A DNA stretch of 64,000 nucleotides from Holdemania sp. Marseille-P2844 (lineage in GTDB: Bacteria > Bacillota_I > Bacilli_A > Erysipelotrichales > Erysipelotrichaceae). The notes beneath the pieces are model-generated. The model was not told the origin of the DNA, searched no databases, and was given only the letters and a program-made list of their open reading frames with translations. A program made the translations under genes and the position numbers. The stretch lies in assembly GCF_900120005.1 (NCBI RefSeq), contig NZ_LT635451.1, positions 219,399-283,398 of the forward strand. Reading direction: 5' to 3'. Below, one piece after another: positions 53,137-61,181 of this stretch; within the stretch, counting starts at the first letter, position 1, and each line of letters opens with the position of its first letter.

Positions 53137-53696
53137 TCGGACAAAACTCCGGACTCACGATTCGCATGGACTGCCGTCAATGGCAGGATCAGGCCGTCGA
53201 GCTGGAGGCCAAGCTTCGGCTGCTGAAGACCCGCGACGGTCATCCGGCCGAAGTTTTTTTTGACAGCGATCCGGGCGCGGAGCGGCTGAAACAGTTGTTT
53301 GAGATCCTGCAGGCGACCGGCTGCGTCTGCCGGGGACTCTATGTTCAGAAAAAACCGGAAGTCTCAGGTGATTTGACCGTGATCCGCGAACCGCTGCGGG
53401 CGGGCGAGGTGATTCAGTTGGAAGGTGCGGCCGTATTGCTTCACGATGTGCGCCAGCCGATTCAGATCGAAATGCGCGGCGGCGGGCCGTTGATCGTCCT
53501 GGGCACAGTTGCCGGGCAGATCCGCCTGCTCGATCCCGCCTGCCAGCTGATCGCGATGGGACTGGATCATGCCCGCGTCAAGATTTCAGACAGCGACTGG
53601 CAGATTCTGACAAATTTCGCGAAAGTCTGTGTGTATTATGAGAATCAGAGATGCATGAGTCTGAGTTTGAAGGAGGAAGAAGTGTGGCAAGGGTAA
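53118..53696 (+). CDS. minC: Septum site-determining protein MinC
   Basis: 192 residues. N-terminal FtsZ-inhibiting domain (about 1-85), then the C-terminal beta-helix: TVIREPLRAGEVIQLEGAAV, LIVLGTVAGQIRLLDP and LIAMGLDHARVKI, the standard MinC_C ladder. It prevents polar Z-rings together with MinD. GGGGAGAAG lies before the ATG, which is inside mreD. The 3' end overlaps minD by 13 bp. The pattern RSGQ/RAGE is kept, the G-x-A-G ladder is slightly degenerate. Confidence 0.92.
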   Translation: MGTVKIIGQNSGLTIRMDCRQWQDQAVELEAKLRLLKTRDGHPAEVFFDSDPGAERLKQLFEILQATGCVCRGLYVQKKPEVSGDLTVIREPLRAGEVIQLEGAAVLLHDVRQPIQIEMRGGGPLIVLGTVAGQIRLLDPACQLIAMGLDHARVKISDSDWQILTNFAKVCVYYENQRCMSLSLKEEEVWQG

Positions 53697-54460
53697 TCAT
53701 GATCACCAGCGGCAAGGGCGGCGTCGGCAAAACGACGGTCTGCGCCAACCTCGGCATCGCGCTGGCGTCATTAGGCAAAAAAGTATGTATGATCGACATG
53801 GATCTGGGCTTGAAAAATCTGGACGTGATGATGGGCTTGGAAAACCGCGTGTTCTATGACTTGAAGGATGCGGTCGAAGGCCGCTGTCCCCTGAGCCGGG
53901 CGATGATCCAGGACAAGCGCTGTGAAAATCTTTTTCTCATGGCGGCCTGCCGGACGGTCAATATCGGCCGGTTAAAGCTGGAAGATCTGACGACGGTGAT
54001 CGATCAGCTGCAGGATCAGTTCGATTTTATCCTGTTGGACTCGCCGGCCGGGATTGAGCGCGGCTTCCAATATGCAATGTGCTGCGCGGACGAAGCGTTA
54101 GTCGTCGTGCAGCTGGATATCGCAGCTCTGCAGGACAGCGACCGCGTGATTGGAATTCTGTTAAAAGAAGGCAAGACGACGATCCGGCTGGTGATGAACC
54201 GCGTCAATCCCCGTTACATTGAAAAAGGCATTTCGCTAAGCGTCAAGGAAGCGGCGGACTGGCTGGGGTTGGAAGTGATCGGGTTAGTTTATGAGGATGA
54301 AAATCTGATCGCCTGCAACAACCGCGGCGTGCCGATGGCGTTCAAGCGCAGTACGATCACTTCGCAATGCTACACCGTGATCGCTCAGCGGCTGTTGGGC
54401 GAGAAAGCAGCGCTGCCGAAATTCAAAGAGAAAAACATCATCCAGAAATTGTTTGGTTAA
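53684..54460 (+). CDS. minD: Septum site-determining protein MinD
   Basis: 258-residue ParA-type ATPase. Deviant Walker A GKGGVGKTTV, switch region IDMDLGLKNLDVMMGLENR, DSPAGIERGF, and the C-terminal amphipathic membrane helix KEKNIIQKLFG. Start is GTG 53684, seven bases after AAGGAGG; the longer frame from 53651 is rejected. No minE follows, so polar positioning probably uses DivIVA/MinJ elsewhere. In B. subtilis spoIVFAB follows minD directly; here a terminator and three unrelated genes intervene. Confidence 0.97.
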   Translation: MARVIMITSGKGGVGKTTVCANLGIALASLGKKVCMIDMDLGLKNLDVMMGLENRVFYDLKDAVEGRCPLSRAMIQDKRCENLFLMAACRTVNIGRLKLEDLTTVIDQLQDQFDFILLDSPAGIERGFQYAMCCADEALVVVQLDIAALQDSDRVIGILLKEGKTTIRLVMNRVNPRYIEKGISLSVKEAADWLGLEVIGLVYEDENLIACNNRGVPMAFKRSTITSQCYTVIAQRLLGEKAALPKFKEKNIIQKLFG

Positions 54461-54484
54461 AGATCGCCGCGGCGGTCTTTTTTA
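54461..54484 (+). terminator. min operon terminator
   Basis: GATCGC / GCGGTC around CGCG, followed by six T. Confidence 0.85.
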
Positions 54485-54554
54485 CTTTGTCTCAGAGATA
54501 AAAAGCATCGGGAAATAAAGAAAGCAAAAAAATAACAAAAAATAATTTTTCCTA

Positions 54555-54583
54555 TTTACAACAGAATAGGAGTAGTCTATAAT
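54555..54583 (+). promoter_or_regulatory. Promoter of the Zn/Cd/Pb ATPase gene
   Basis: TTTACA-17 bp-TATAAT; transcription should start near 54590. Confidence 0.85.
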
Positions 54584-54596
54584 GTGAACAGAAAAC

Positions 54597-54616
54597 ATAT
54601 GAACATATATTCATAT
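54597..54616 (+). promoter_or_regulatory. ArsR/SmtB-type metal operator
   Basis: ATATGAACATATATTCATAT, two 7-bp arms (ATATGAA / TTCATAT) six bases apart. This matches the known CzrA/CadC-type operator pattern and lies just after the transcription start, fitting repression relieved by Zn or Cd. The cognate regulator gene is not in the window. Confidence 0.8.
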
Positions 54617-54695
54617 ATAACGGAATTTCTGTTGGGTTTTCATCAGCCCTGTTCCATGATCGGAACATCCAACATTTTAGCTGGAGGAAAAAACT

Positions 54696-57440
54696 ATGAA
54701 AACAGAAGTATATGCGCTGCCGGAACTGGATTGCCCGAATTGTGCGATGAAGGTGGAGCGTCAGGTCGGCAGAATCAAGGGATTGAACGAGGTCACCGTC
54801 GATTTTGTTCACAAAAAGATGATTGTTGAATTTGAAGGCGAATCCAGAAAAGAACAGATCATTCAGGCTGTGAAGAAGGTCGAGCCGGATATCCGCATCG
54901 TGGAAGTGACGGATAAAAAAGAAGCGGCGCCGCACAGTTCGCTGCCGTCTGAAAGTCAGAAATATGAACATCACCACAAACATTGTGACTGCGGTGAAGA
55001 CCACGAGCATCATCATGGAGAGGAAGAATGCGGCTGTGGTCATGATCACGAACATCACCACAAACATAGTGACTGCGGCGAAGACCACGAGCATCATCAT
55101 GGAGAGGAAGAATGCGGCTGTGGTCATGATCACGAACATCACCACAAACATTGTGACTGTGGCGAAGACCGCGAACATCATCATGGAGAGGAAGAATGCG
55201 GCTGTGGTCATGATCACGAACATCACCACAAACATAGTGACTGCGGCGAAGACCGCGAACATCATCATGGAGAAGAGGAATGCGGCTGTGGTCACAATCA
55301 TGAAGCCTTGCCGGAAGTCGATCATTCGACAATGAAAGGTGAGCTGAAACTGCGCTTAGCCGGTCTGGACTGCGCGAACTGTGCAGCGAAGATCGAGCGG
55401 GCGGTGAATGTCCTGCCGCAGGTGCAGGAAGCCTCGGTCACCTTTTCTACACAGACGCTGCTTGTCGATGCCAAGCCGTCCGTGAACCGGACGGAGCTGA
55501 TCGCTGCGATTGCGGAGGTTGTTAAGAAACTGGAACCGGAAGTCGACGTCGTGGAAATGAAGGCAGGCGCGAAAAATGCGGAACCGGAAGCGGCTCAGCC
55601 GGGCTTCTTCCGGCAGAACGCCAGGCTGTTGGCGGTCATCGTGTTTTTGATCGCCGGGATTTTCTTGCAGGAACAAAACTATGTCGTTTTGATTTTCCTG
55701 ATCAGCTTCCTGCTGATCGGCGGGGAAGTCGTTTACAATGCGATCCGCAACGTTTTTCAGGGTGAATGGTTTGACGAAACCTTCTTGATGAGCGTGGCGA
55801 CGATCGGAGCGTTTGCGATCGGCGATTACGTGGAAGGCGTCGCGGTTATGTTGTTCTATCAGATCGGCGAGCTGTTCCAGTCCTACGCCGTCAACCGCTC
55901 GCGCAAATCAATCGGTTCGCTGATGAATATCCGCGCCGACTATGCGACGGTACTGCGGGAAGGAAAAGAACTGCGGGTGGATCCGGAATCCGTAGCGATC
56001 GGGGAAACCATTCTGATTAAGCCGGGCGAGCGGGTGCCGCTGGACGGTATTCTGACCGAAGGCACAACGTCGCTGGATACCAGCGCGCTGACTGGCGAAA
56101 GTCTGCCGCGGGATGCGCGGAAAGGCGAAGAAATTCTGGCCGGCATGGTCAACCTCAGTGGCGTCGTGCAGGTAAAAGTCACCAAAGAATTCGGCGAATC
56201 GACGGTATCGCGGATTCTGGAACTGGTTGAGAACGCCAGTTCCAAAAAAGCACCGATCGAGCGTTTCATCACCAAGTTTGCCCGGGTTTATACGCCGACG
56301 GTCGTCGTGGCGGCAATTCTGGTCGCGATCATTCCGCCGTTTCTGCTTCAGATGGGATCGTTTGACGTCTGGCTGTACCGGGCGCTGACTTTCCTGGTCG
56401 TATCCTGTCCATGTGCACTGGTCATCTCGATTCCGCTGGGCCTGTTCGCCGGCATCGGCGGCGCCAGCCGGCAGGGAATTCTGGTGAAGGGCGGCAATTT
56501 CTTAGAAATTTTAAAAGACGTCGATACTGTCGTCTTTGACAAGACCGGAACGCTGACCGAGGGCAAGTTCAGCGTTACCCGGATTCAGCCGGTCCATGCC
56601 GAAGCGGACGCGTTATTGGAATTGGCGGCGTATGGCGAAGCCTATTCCACTCATCCGATCGCCCGTTCGATTGTCGCAGCCTATGGCAAACCGATTGACA
56701 ATCAGAAAATCCGCCATTATCAGGAAATCTCAGGCCAGGGCGTCGAGGTGGAAGTCAACGGCCGGAAGCTGGCGCTTGGCAACGAGAAATTGATGCAGGC
56801 GCACGGAATCGATTGCCCGCCGGCCGATGAGATCGGTACGATCATCCATGTAGCCCGGGAGAGCGAATATCTGGGCTGGCTGGGGATCAGCGACGTAATC
56901 AAGGGCACAAGCAAGGCTGCAATCCGCCAACTGAAACAGGCGGGCATCCGCAACACCGTCATGCTGACAGGGGACAACCGCAGCGTTGCCGAAGCAGTTG
57001 CCGGCCAGATTGGAATTGATACCGTCTATGCGCAGCTGTTGCCGCAGGATAAGGTTGAACAGGTTGAAAAGCTTCTGGCGGCGCAGCCGGAAGGAAAAAA
57101 GCTGGCGTTTGTCGGCGATGGCATCAACGACGCGCCGGTGCTGGCCCGGGCGGATCTGGGGGTTGCGATGGGCGGCGTCGGCAGCGATGCAGCGATCGAA
57201 GCGGCGGATATCGTGCTGATGAAGGACGATCCGGCAGCGCTGGCGAGAGCAATTCAGATATCCCGCAAGACCCACGCGATTCTGCGCCAGAATATCGTGT
57301 TCTCTCTGGCGATTAAAATCGGCGTCCTGATTCTGACGCTGTTTGGGAAAAGCAACATGGGAATGGGCGTGTTCGCCGACGTGGGCGTGACGCTGCTGGC
57401 GATTCTCAACTCAATGCGGGCGCTGAAAAGCGGGCAATAA
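54696..57440 (+). CDS. Zn2+/Cd2+/Pb2+-exporting P1B-ATPase with two HMA domains and His/Cys-rich repeat linker
   Basis: 914 residues. HMA domain 1 with LDCPNCAMK (Cys-x-x-Cys), then a ~112-residue linker of four near-identical 28-residue units rich in His, Cys, Asp and Glu (about 90-203). HMA domain 2 follows with LDCANCAAKIE, then the P1B core: TGES (LTGESLPRDA), the intramembrane VVSCPCALVIS, DKTGTLTEG, the STHPIARSI His-Pro motif and GDGINDAP. The CPC motif and neighbouring residues fit the ZntA/CadA class. Ribosome site TGGAGG. Metal-regulated promoter upstream. Confidence 0.95.
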   Translation: MKTEVYALPELDCPNCAMKVERQVGRIKGLNEVTVDFVHKKMIVEFEGESRKEQIIQAVKKVEPDIRIVEVTDKKEAAPHSSLPSESQKYEHHHKHCDCGEDHEHHHGEEECGCGHDHEHHHKHSDCGEDHEHHHGEEECGCGHDHEHHHKHCDCGEDREHHHGEEECGCGHDHEHHHKHSDCGEDREHHHGEEECGCGHNHEALPEVDHSTMKGELKLRLAGLDCANCAAKIERAVNVLPQVQEASVTFSTQTLLVDAKPSVNRTELIAAIAEVVKKLEPEVDVVEMKAGAKNAEPEAAQPGFFRQNARLLAVIVFLIAGIFLQEQNYVVLIFLISFLLIGGEVVYNAIRNVFQGEWFDETFLMSVATIGAFAIGDYVEGVAVMLFYQIGELFQSYAVNRSRKSIGSLMNIRADYATVLREGKELRVDPESVAIGETILIKPGERVPLDGILTEGTTSLDTSALTGESLPRDARKGEEILAGMVNLSGVVQVKVTKEFGESTVSRILELVENASSKKAPIERFITKFARVYTPTVVVAAILVAIIPPFLLQMGSFDVWLYRALTFLVVSCPCALVISIPLGLFAGIGGASRQGILVKGGNFLEILKDVDTVVFDKTGTLTEGKFSVTRIQPVHAEADALLELAAYGEAYSTHPIARSIVAAYGKPIDNQKIRHYQEISGQGVEVEVNGRKLALGNEKLMQAHGIDCPPADEIGTIIHVARESEYLGWLGISDVIKGTSKAAIRQLKQAGIRNTVMLTGDNRSVAEAVAGQIGIDTVYAQLLPQDKVEQVEKLLAAQPEGKKLAFVGDGINDAPVLARADLGVAMGGVGSDAAIEAADIVLMKDDPAALARAIQISRKTHAILRQNIVFSLAIKIGVLILTLFGKSNMGMGVFADVGVTLLAILNSMRALKSGQ
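54965..55302 (+). repeat. 84-bp tandem repeat, four copies, inside the Zn ATPase gene
   Basis: The marker (A)GGAAGAATGCGG recurs at 55021, 55105 and 55189 and, slightly changed, at 55273, exactly 84 bp apart. Copies encode HxHEHHHKHxDCGED(H/R)EHHH then GEEECGCG. The few differences (H/R, C/S, GGAAGA/GAGGAA) indicate recent amplification. Confidence 0.95.
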
Positions 57441-57452
57441 GGCATTTCATTC

Positions 57453-57482
57453 ACCGGTATTTGCAAAAAATACCGGTTTTTA
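57453..57482 (+). terminator. Terminator after Zn ATPase
   Basis: ACCGGTATT / AATACCGGT perfect stem, then TTTTTA. Confidence 0.93.
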
Positions 57483-57605
57483 CATTGTCCATCAATTAAC
57501 TTGTGAAATTACGAAAGATTTTAATAACTGCCTGAATCAAATCCGGAAATTCCTGTTATACTGAAGTTACAAGAGGACTGAAAAGTCCGGAAGGAGGGTT
57601 TACTG

Positions 57606-58373
57606 ATGTTTGATTTAACAGGAAAAATCGCCGTCGTCACCGGCGCGTCCAGCGGCTTGGGCGCGGATTCGGCCAGAGCTTATGCCGAAGCAGGAGCCAA
57701 TGTGGCGTTATTGGCGCGCCGTCAGGATAAGCTGGAAGCCTTAGCCGAGGAATTACGGGCGAAAGGGATTGATGCGTTGCCGGTCGGCTGCGACGTCACC
57801 GACGAAGCCAGTATTGAAAAAGCCGTCAAGACCGTGATCGAACATTTCGGCCGCATCGACATCCTGCTCAATAACGCCGGGGTCGCCGTCCGCGGCGGAG
57901 TTGAAACGCTGAGTCAGGAAGACTGGGACCGCTCGATGAACATCAACGTCAAGGGGATGTACATGATGAGCAAATATGTGATTCCGCACATGAAAGCACA
58001 GAATTATGGCAAGATCGTCAACATCAGCTCGGTCAACGCTTTGATCGGCGACAAAAACGACATGTTTATCCGTCATGCCTACAATACCTCCAAGGCGGCG
58101 GTGCTCGGTTTGACACTGGGCATGGCTTGTTCCTACGGGCAGTTCAACATCACAGTCAACGCTGTCTGTCCGGGATTGTTTGAGTCGGAGATGACGCAGA
58201 ACACGCTGTTCAAATCGGAAGCCTTCTTACAAGGCTACAGCGCCCAGTGTCCGATGGGACGTCCGGGCCGGCATGGAGAAGTCAGCGGACCGGTCCTGTT
58301 TTTCTCCAGCGACGCATCCAGCTATGTTACTGGCCAGCGTATTATCGTCGACGGGGGAACCTCGTTAGTATAA
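57606..58373 (+). CDS. SDR-family oxidoreductase
   Basis: 255-residue classical short-chain dehydrogenase. NAD(P) motif TGASSGLG (residues 13-20), NNAG (about 88), catalytic Ser in NISSVNA and YNTSKAA (Tyr-x-x-x-Lys). VDGGTSLV at the C-terminus is typical. The Arg pair in LLARRQDKL after beta-2 favours NADPH. Similar to gluconate 5-dehydrogenase or 7-alpha/3-oxoacyl-type SDRs; bile-acid hydroxysteroid dehydrogenases belong to the same family, but the substrate cannot be read. Extended -10 TGTTATACT at 57554-57562 and GAAGGAGG precede the gene. Confidence 0.88.
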   Translation: MFDLTGKIAVVTGASSGLGADSARAYAEAGANVALLARRQDKLEALAEELRAKGIDALPVGCDVTDEASIEKAVKTVIEHFGRIDILLNNAGVAVRGGVETLSQEDWDRSMNINVKGMYMMSKYVIPHMKAQNYGKIVNISSVNALIGDKNDMFIRHAYNTSKAAVLGLTLGMACSYGQFNITVNAVCPGLFESEMTQNTLFKSEAFLQGYSAQCPMGRPGRHGEVSGPVLFFSSDASSYVTGQRIIVDGGTSLV

Positions 58374-58403
58374 ACCGAACGCATTAACTTATTTCTGCGG
58401 ATC

Positions 58404-58443
58404 AGGACAGAAGATCTTGTTTCTTTTGTCCTTTCCTTTTTTC
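58404..58443 (+). terminator. Terminator after SDR gene
   Basis: AGGACAGAAGA / TCTTTTGTCCT (one G-T pair), T-rich tail. Confidence 0.82.
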
Positions 58444-58537
58444 TCGGGGATCCTTGTTTGGATTCACAGCCGGTTGTTTCGGTTTTCTTTTGAACCTGAT
58501 AATGATAAAATAAAGATACGCAGGGGAGGGATGTCCG

Positions 58538-59647
58538 ATGGGGTGGCTGCATAAAATGAACGCTTATTTTAAAGAACAGCTGTCGCTGAAGAACTTGTTG
58601 AAGGTTCTGCTGATCCTGCTGATCCTGTACTTCCTTTCCCTGACCTCGAATGTCTGGATGAGCTGGCTGACGACGCTGCGGCTGATTCTGACGCCGTTTT
58701 TAGTCGGGTTTGGGATCGCCTATGTCGTTCATCCGTTTATTGAATTTCTGCAGAAGAAGGGCGTGTCGCGCAGGATTGCGATTCCGCTGGTCTGCCTGGG
58801 GATGCTTACTTTGTTGATCGGGATCTTGATGATGGTCGTGCCGATGGTCTACGACAAGACGACCGAGCTGATCAACTCGATGATTTCCGGCTTGAACTGG
58901 CTCTATCAACAATATGTGGAAATGAATGAAAACGCGCCGAACATCTTAGTCGCGGGGATTTTCCAGCAGATCACGACGCTGCTCAACGATACGAAAAGCT
59001 GGCTGCCGAACTTTTCGGCGCTGCTGCCGCAGCTGATTTCCAAGGTGCTTTCATTTCTGACCAACGCGGTGTTCGCGTTTATCATTTCGGTATATGTGCT
59101 GTTTGACTTTGAGAAGATCCGCAAGACGATTTTCAGCTTGGCGCGCACGATTGACAAGGAACTGCCGATCTATCTGAGCGCGGTGAACGCGGAAATCAGC
59201 GGTTATCTGCATTCGCTGCTGATGCTGATGGCGATCAAGTTTATCGAATATTCGCTGCTGTACATGCTGATCGGGCATAAGAGTGCGGTCACGGTCGCGC
59301 TTCTGACCTCCATCGGGTTGATCGTGCCGTATTTCGGCGCGACAGTCGCCAACTTTATCGGGATTTTGACTTCGCTCACCTTACCGCTGCCGAAGGTGTT
59401 GATCTTAATCGGCGGGATCTGCGTGCTGTCGATGGTCGATGCCTACATCATCGCGCCGATCGTGCATTCCCGCAGTTCGCAAGTACCGCCGCTGTGGACG
59501 CTGCTGTGTGTGTTTGCGGGCGGGATGCTGCTGGGACCAATCGGGATCATGATCTCGATCCCGGTATTTATGAGCCTGCGGGTGATCGTCAACCTCGTGC
59601 GTTTCCGCAATGAGCGCTATGACCCGCTGCCTTCAGAAGACGAATAA
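58538..59647 (+). CDS. AI-2E family transporter (YtvI/PerM-like)
   Basis: 369 residues with about eight TM helices. Conserved features: an N-terminal TM pair, GFGIAYVVHPFIEFLQKKGVSRRIAI, the extracellular amphipathic region, IISVYVLFDFEKIRKTIFS and the C-terminal IVPYFGATVANFIG...GGMLLGPIGIMISIPVFM block. Despite the name, most members are presumed ion or small-solute exporters (for example Na+/H+ antiport). GGGAGGGATG precedes the start. Single gene with a terminator. Confidence 0.9.
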   Translation: MGWLHKMNAYFKEQLSLKNLLKVLLILLILYFLSLTSNVWMSWLTTLRLILTPFLVGFGIAYVVHPFIEFLQKKGVSRRIAIPLVCLGMLTLLIGILMMVVPMVYDKTTELINSMISGLNWLYQQYVEMNENAPNILVAGIFQQITTLLNDTKSWLPNFSALLPQLISKVLSFLTNAVFAFIISVYVLFDFEKIRKTIFSLARTIDKELPIYLSAVNAEISGYLHSLLMLMAIKFIEYSLLYMLIGHKSAVTVALLTSIGLIVPYFGATVANFIGILTSLTLPLPKVLILIGGICVLSMVDAYIIAPIVHSRSSQVPPLWTLLCVFAGGMLLGPIGIMISIPVFMSLRVIVNLVRFRNERYDPLPSEDE

Positions 59648-59670
59648 AGAACGGTTCGCCGTTCTTTTTC
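59648..59670 (+). terminator. Terminator after AI-2E transporter
   Basis: AGAACGG / CCGTTCT, TTCG tetraloop, TTTTTC; begins directly after the stop codon. Confidence 0.95.
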
Positions 59671-59714
59671 TTTTGCCTGTCCGCATACAGTAGTATCAGG
59701 GGAGGAGATCAGCC

Positions 59715-60314
59715 ATGAGTGAGATCAAACATATCAGAAAACGCATATCCGCCCGCCGCAAAGCGCCGGGTCCGCGCGCCTATGAAGGGCCGGGAAGTCC
59801 GTTATTTACCCTTATTTACGGTCTGGCCATGCTGGCGATGGTTGGGGCCAGTCTGGGTTTAGGCTGGATGATCAACGAGAAGCAGCATTGGGTGGATCCT
59901 GAACCTGTCCTTCAACAGATCGAAGTGCTTTCAGAAAAGCTGCATTTAAAGTCTTTATCAGCCTGGCTGCCGTTTGAAAAGTGGTTTGGCAAGGATCAGC
60001 CGGTCGCGGCGGCGGTCAGCTATGAGCTGATTCAGGATCATTATTATAAACCCGCTTCCGGCAATCAGGTGCAGAGCATCGCTGAGGGCGTCGTCTTATA
60101 CATCGGCGAACAGGAGAGCGGAGCGATTGTCATGGTGAAGCAGGATAACGGCGTGCTGGTGACCTATGGCGCGCTGCAGCAGGTCCAGATCCATCTCAAC
60201 GACCGGATTTTAAAGGGCGCGGTTCTGGGCGCGGTGCAGGATGCGGTCTATCTGGAATTCAGCGAACAAGGCCAGCCGGTTACACTGGAGCGGGCGATGG
60301 GCGATGCCGGTTAA
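59715..60314 (+). CDS. spoIVFA: SpoIVFA-like membrane protein with degenerate M23 domain
   Basis: 199 residues: basic cytoplasmic N-terminus, one TM helix (about 31-52), an extracytoplasmic linker, and a C-terminal beta-rich region (about 105-195: SIAEGVVLYIGEQESGAIVMV, VLVTYGALQQVQIHLNDRI, KGAVLGAV) resembling an M23/LytM fold without its His/Asp zinc ligands. This is how SpoIVFA, the inhibitor/anchor of the SpoIVFB protease, looks. It overlaps the SpoIVFB-like gene by 11 bp. Assignment relies on that pairing. Confidence 0.75.
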   Translation: MSEIKHIRKRISARRKAPGPRAYEGPGSPLFTLIYGLAMLAMVGASLGLGWMINEKQHWVDPEPVLQQIEVLSEKLHLKSLSAWLPFEKWFGKDQPVAAAVSYELIQDHYYKPASGNQVQSIAEGVVLYIGEQESGAIVMVKQDNGVLVTYGALQQVQIHLNDRILKGAVLGAVQDAVYLEFSEQGQPVTLERAMGDAG

Positions 60315-61089
60315 AATCAAAGTCAGCGGTTTTACCATCCTGGTGGCAGCCCTGGCTTTTTTTTCTCACGCCGTTGTGCCGCTCGGCCACATTTTCTTCA
60401 TTCTGGCGCTGCATGAAAGCGGTCATGCGTTCTGGGCGTGGTTTTTCCATTATCCGATTCGCCAGCTGTCGATCCTGCCATTCGGGCTGGCGCTGACGCT
60501 GGAGCATTTCGGCGATAGGGATGCGTGGGAGGAACTGGTGATTCTGGCCGGCGGGCTGGCGATGCATGGCGTCATTCCCTTGCTTTATGGGGGATTGGCA
60601 AAACTGGGCTGGATATCGCCGGTCATGCTTGACTGGGTGCTGGATATCAATCGGTCGGTTTTTCTGTTTAACGTGCTGCCGCTGTATCCGCTGGACGGCG
60701 GACGGATCGTGCAGTCGCTGTGGCATTGCGTTCTGCCGTATCAAACGGCTCAGGCGCTGACGTATAGTTTATCGGCGCTGCTGATTCCGCTGGTATTTGT
60801 CAGATTGATGAATTGCAATCCGATGACGCTCGGGGTGTTCGGGTTTCTGTTTGCCGTCAACCTGATCAGCTGGCGCCAGCGGGCGTATCAGGCTGAGCAT
60901 TTCTACCTGTACCGCCTGATCCATCCCTGTTCCCATCCGTTAAAGCTGCATCGTAAGCAGGATTTATACCGCCAGCGGCATAACGTCATCCTGGAGCCGG
61001 GGGGACTGCTTGATGAAAAACAATGGCTGGCGCGGCGCTTTGGCAAGGTCGAGCCGCTTCCATCCCAACCGCGTAGCTGGTTGATTTAA
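60304..61089 (+). CDS. spoIVFB: SpoIVFB-like M50 site-2 metalloprotease
   Basis: 261 residues with about six TM helices. Catalytic ALHESGHAFWAWFF (HExxH, residues about 38-42) and the second motif LYPLDGGRIV with the third zinc ligand Asp. In spore formers SpoIVFB cleaves pro-sigma-K inside the membrane. The C-terminal tail lacks a clear CBS domain. Start ATG 60304 (PVKIKVSGFTILV follows) is preferred; the longer frame from 60241 lies within the partner gene. Presence suggests a sporulating ancestor or a retained intramembrane protease. Confidence 0.85.
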   Translation: MPVKIKVSGFTILVAALAFFSHAVVPLGHIFFILALHESGHAFWAWFFHYPIRQLSILPFGLALTLEHFGDRDAWEELVILAGGLAMHGVIPLLYGGLAKLGWISPVMLDWVLDINRSVFLFNVLPLYPLDGGRIVQSLWHCVLPYQTAQALTYSLSALLIPLVFVRLMNCNPMTLGVFGFLFAVNLISWRQRAYQAEHFYLYRLIHPCSHPLKLHRKQDLYRQRHNVILEPGGLLDEKQWLARRFGKVEPLPSQPRSWLI

Positions 61090-61181
61090 ACAGGGAGTTC
61101 AGACGAGGAAAGGCTGTCGGAAAGAGGGTTTTTTTCAAGGCCGGAATATGCTATAATCCTAAAAGGAAGCGAGGAACATCC

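Noticed and set aside
54965..55302. CRISPR-like or non-coding tandem array
   Set aside because: The 84-bp units have no spacers and keep one reading frame through the Zn ATPase; it is a coding repeat. Long minus-strand frames here are shadows of it.
57606..58373. Bile-acid hydroxysteroid dehydrogenase
   Set aside because: The SDR fold alone cannot support this; no substrate-specific residues could be assigned and it is not linked to the bil operon.
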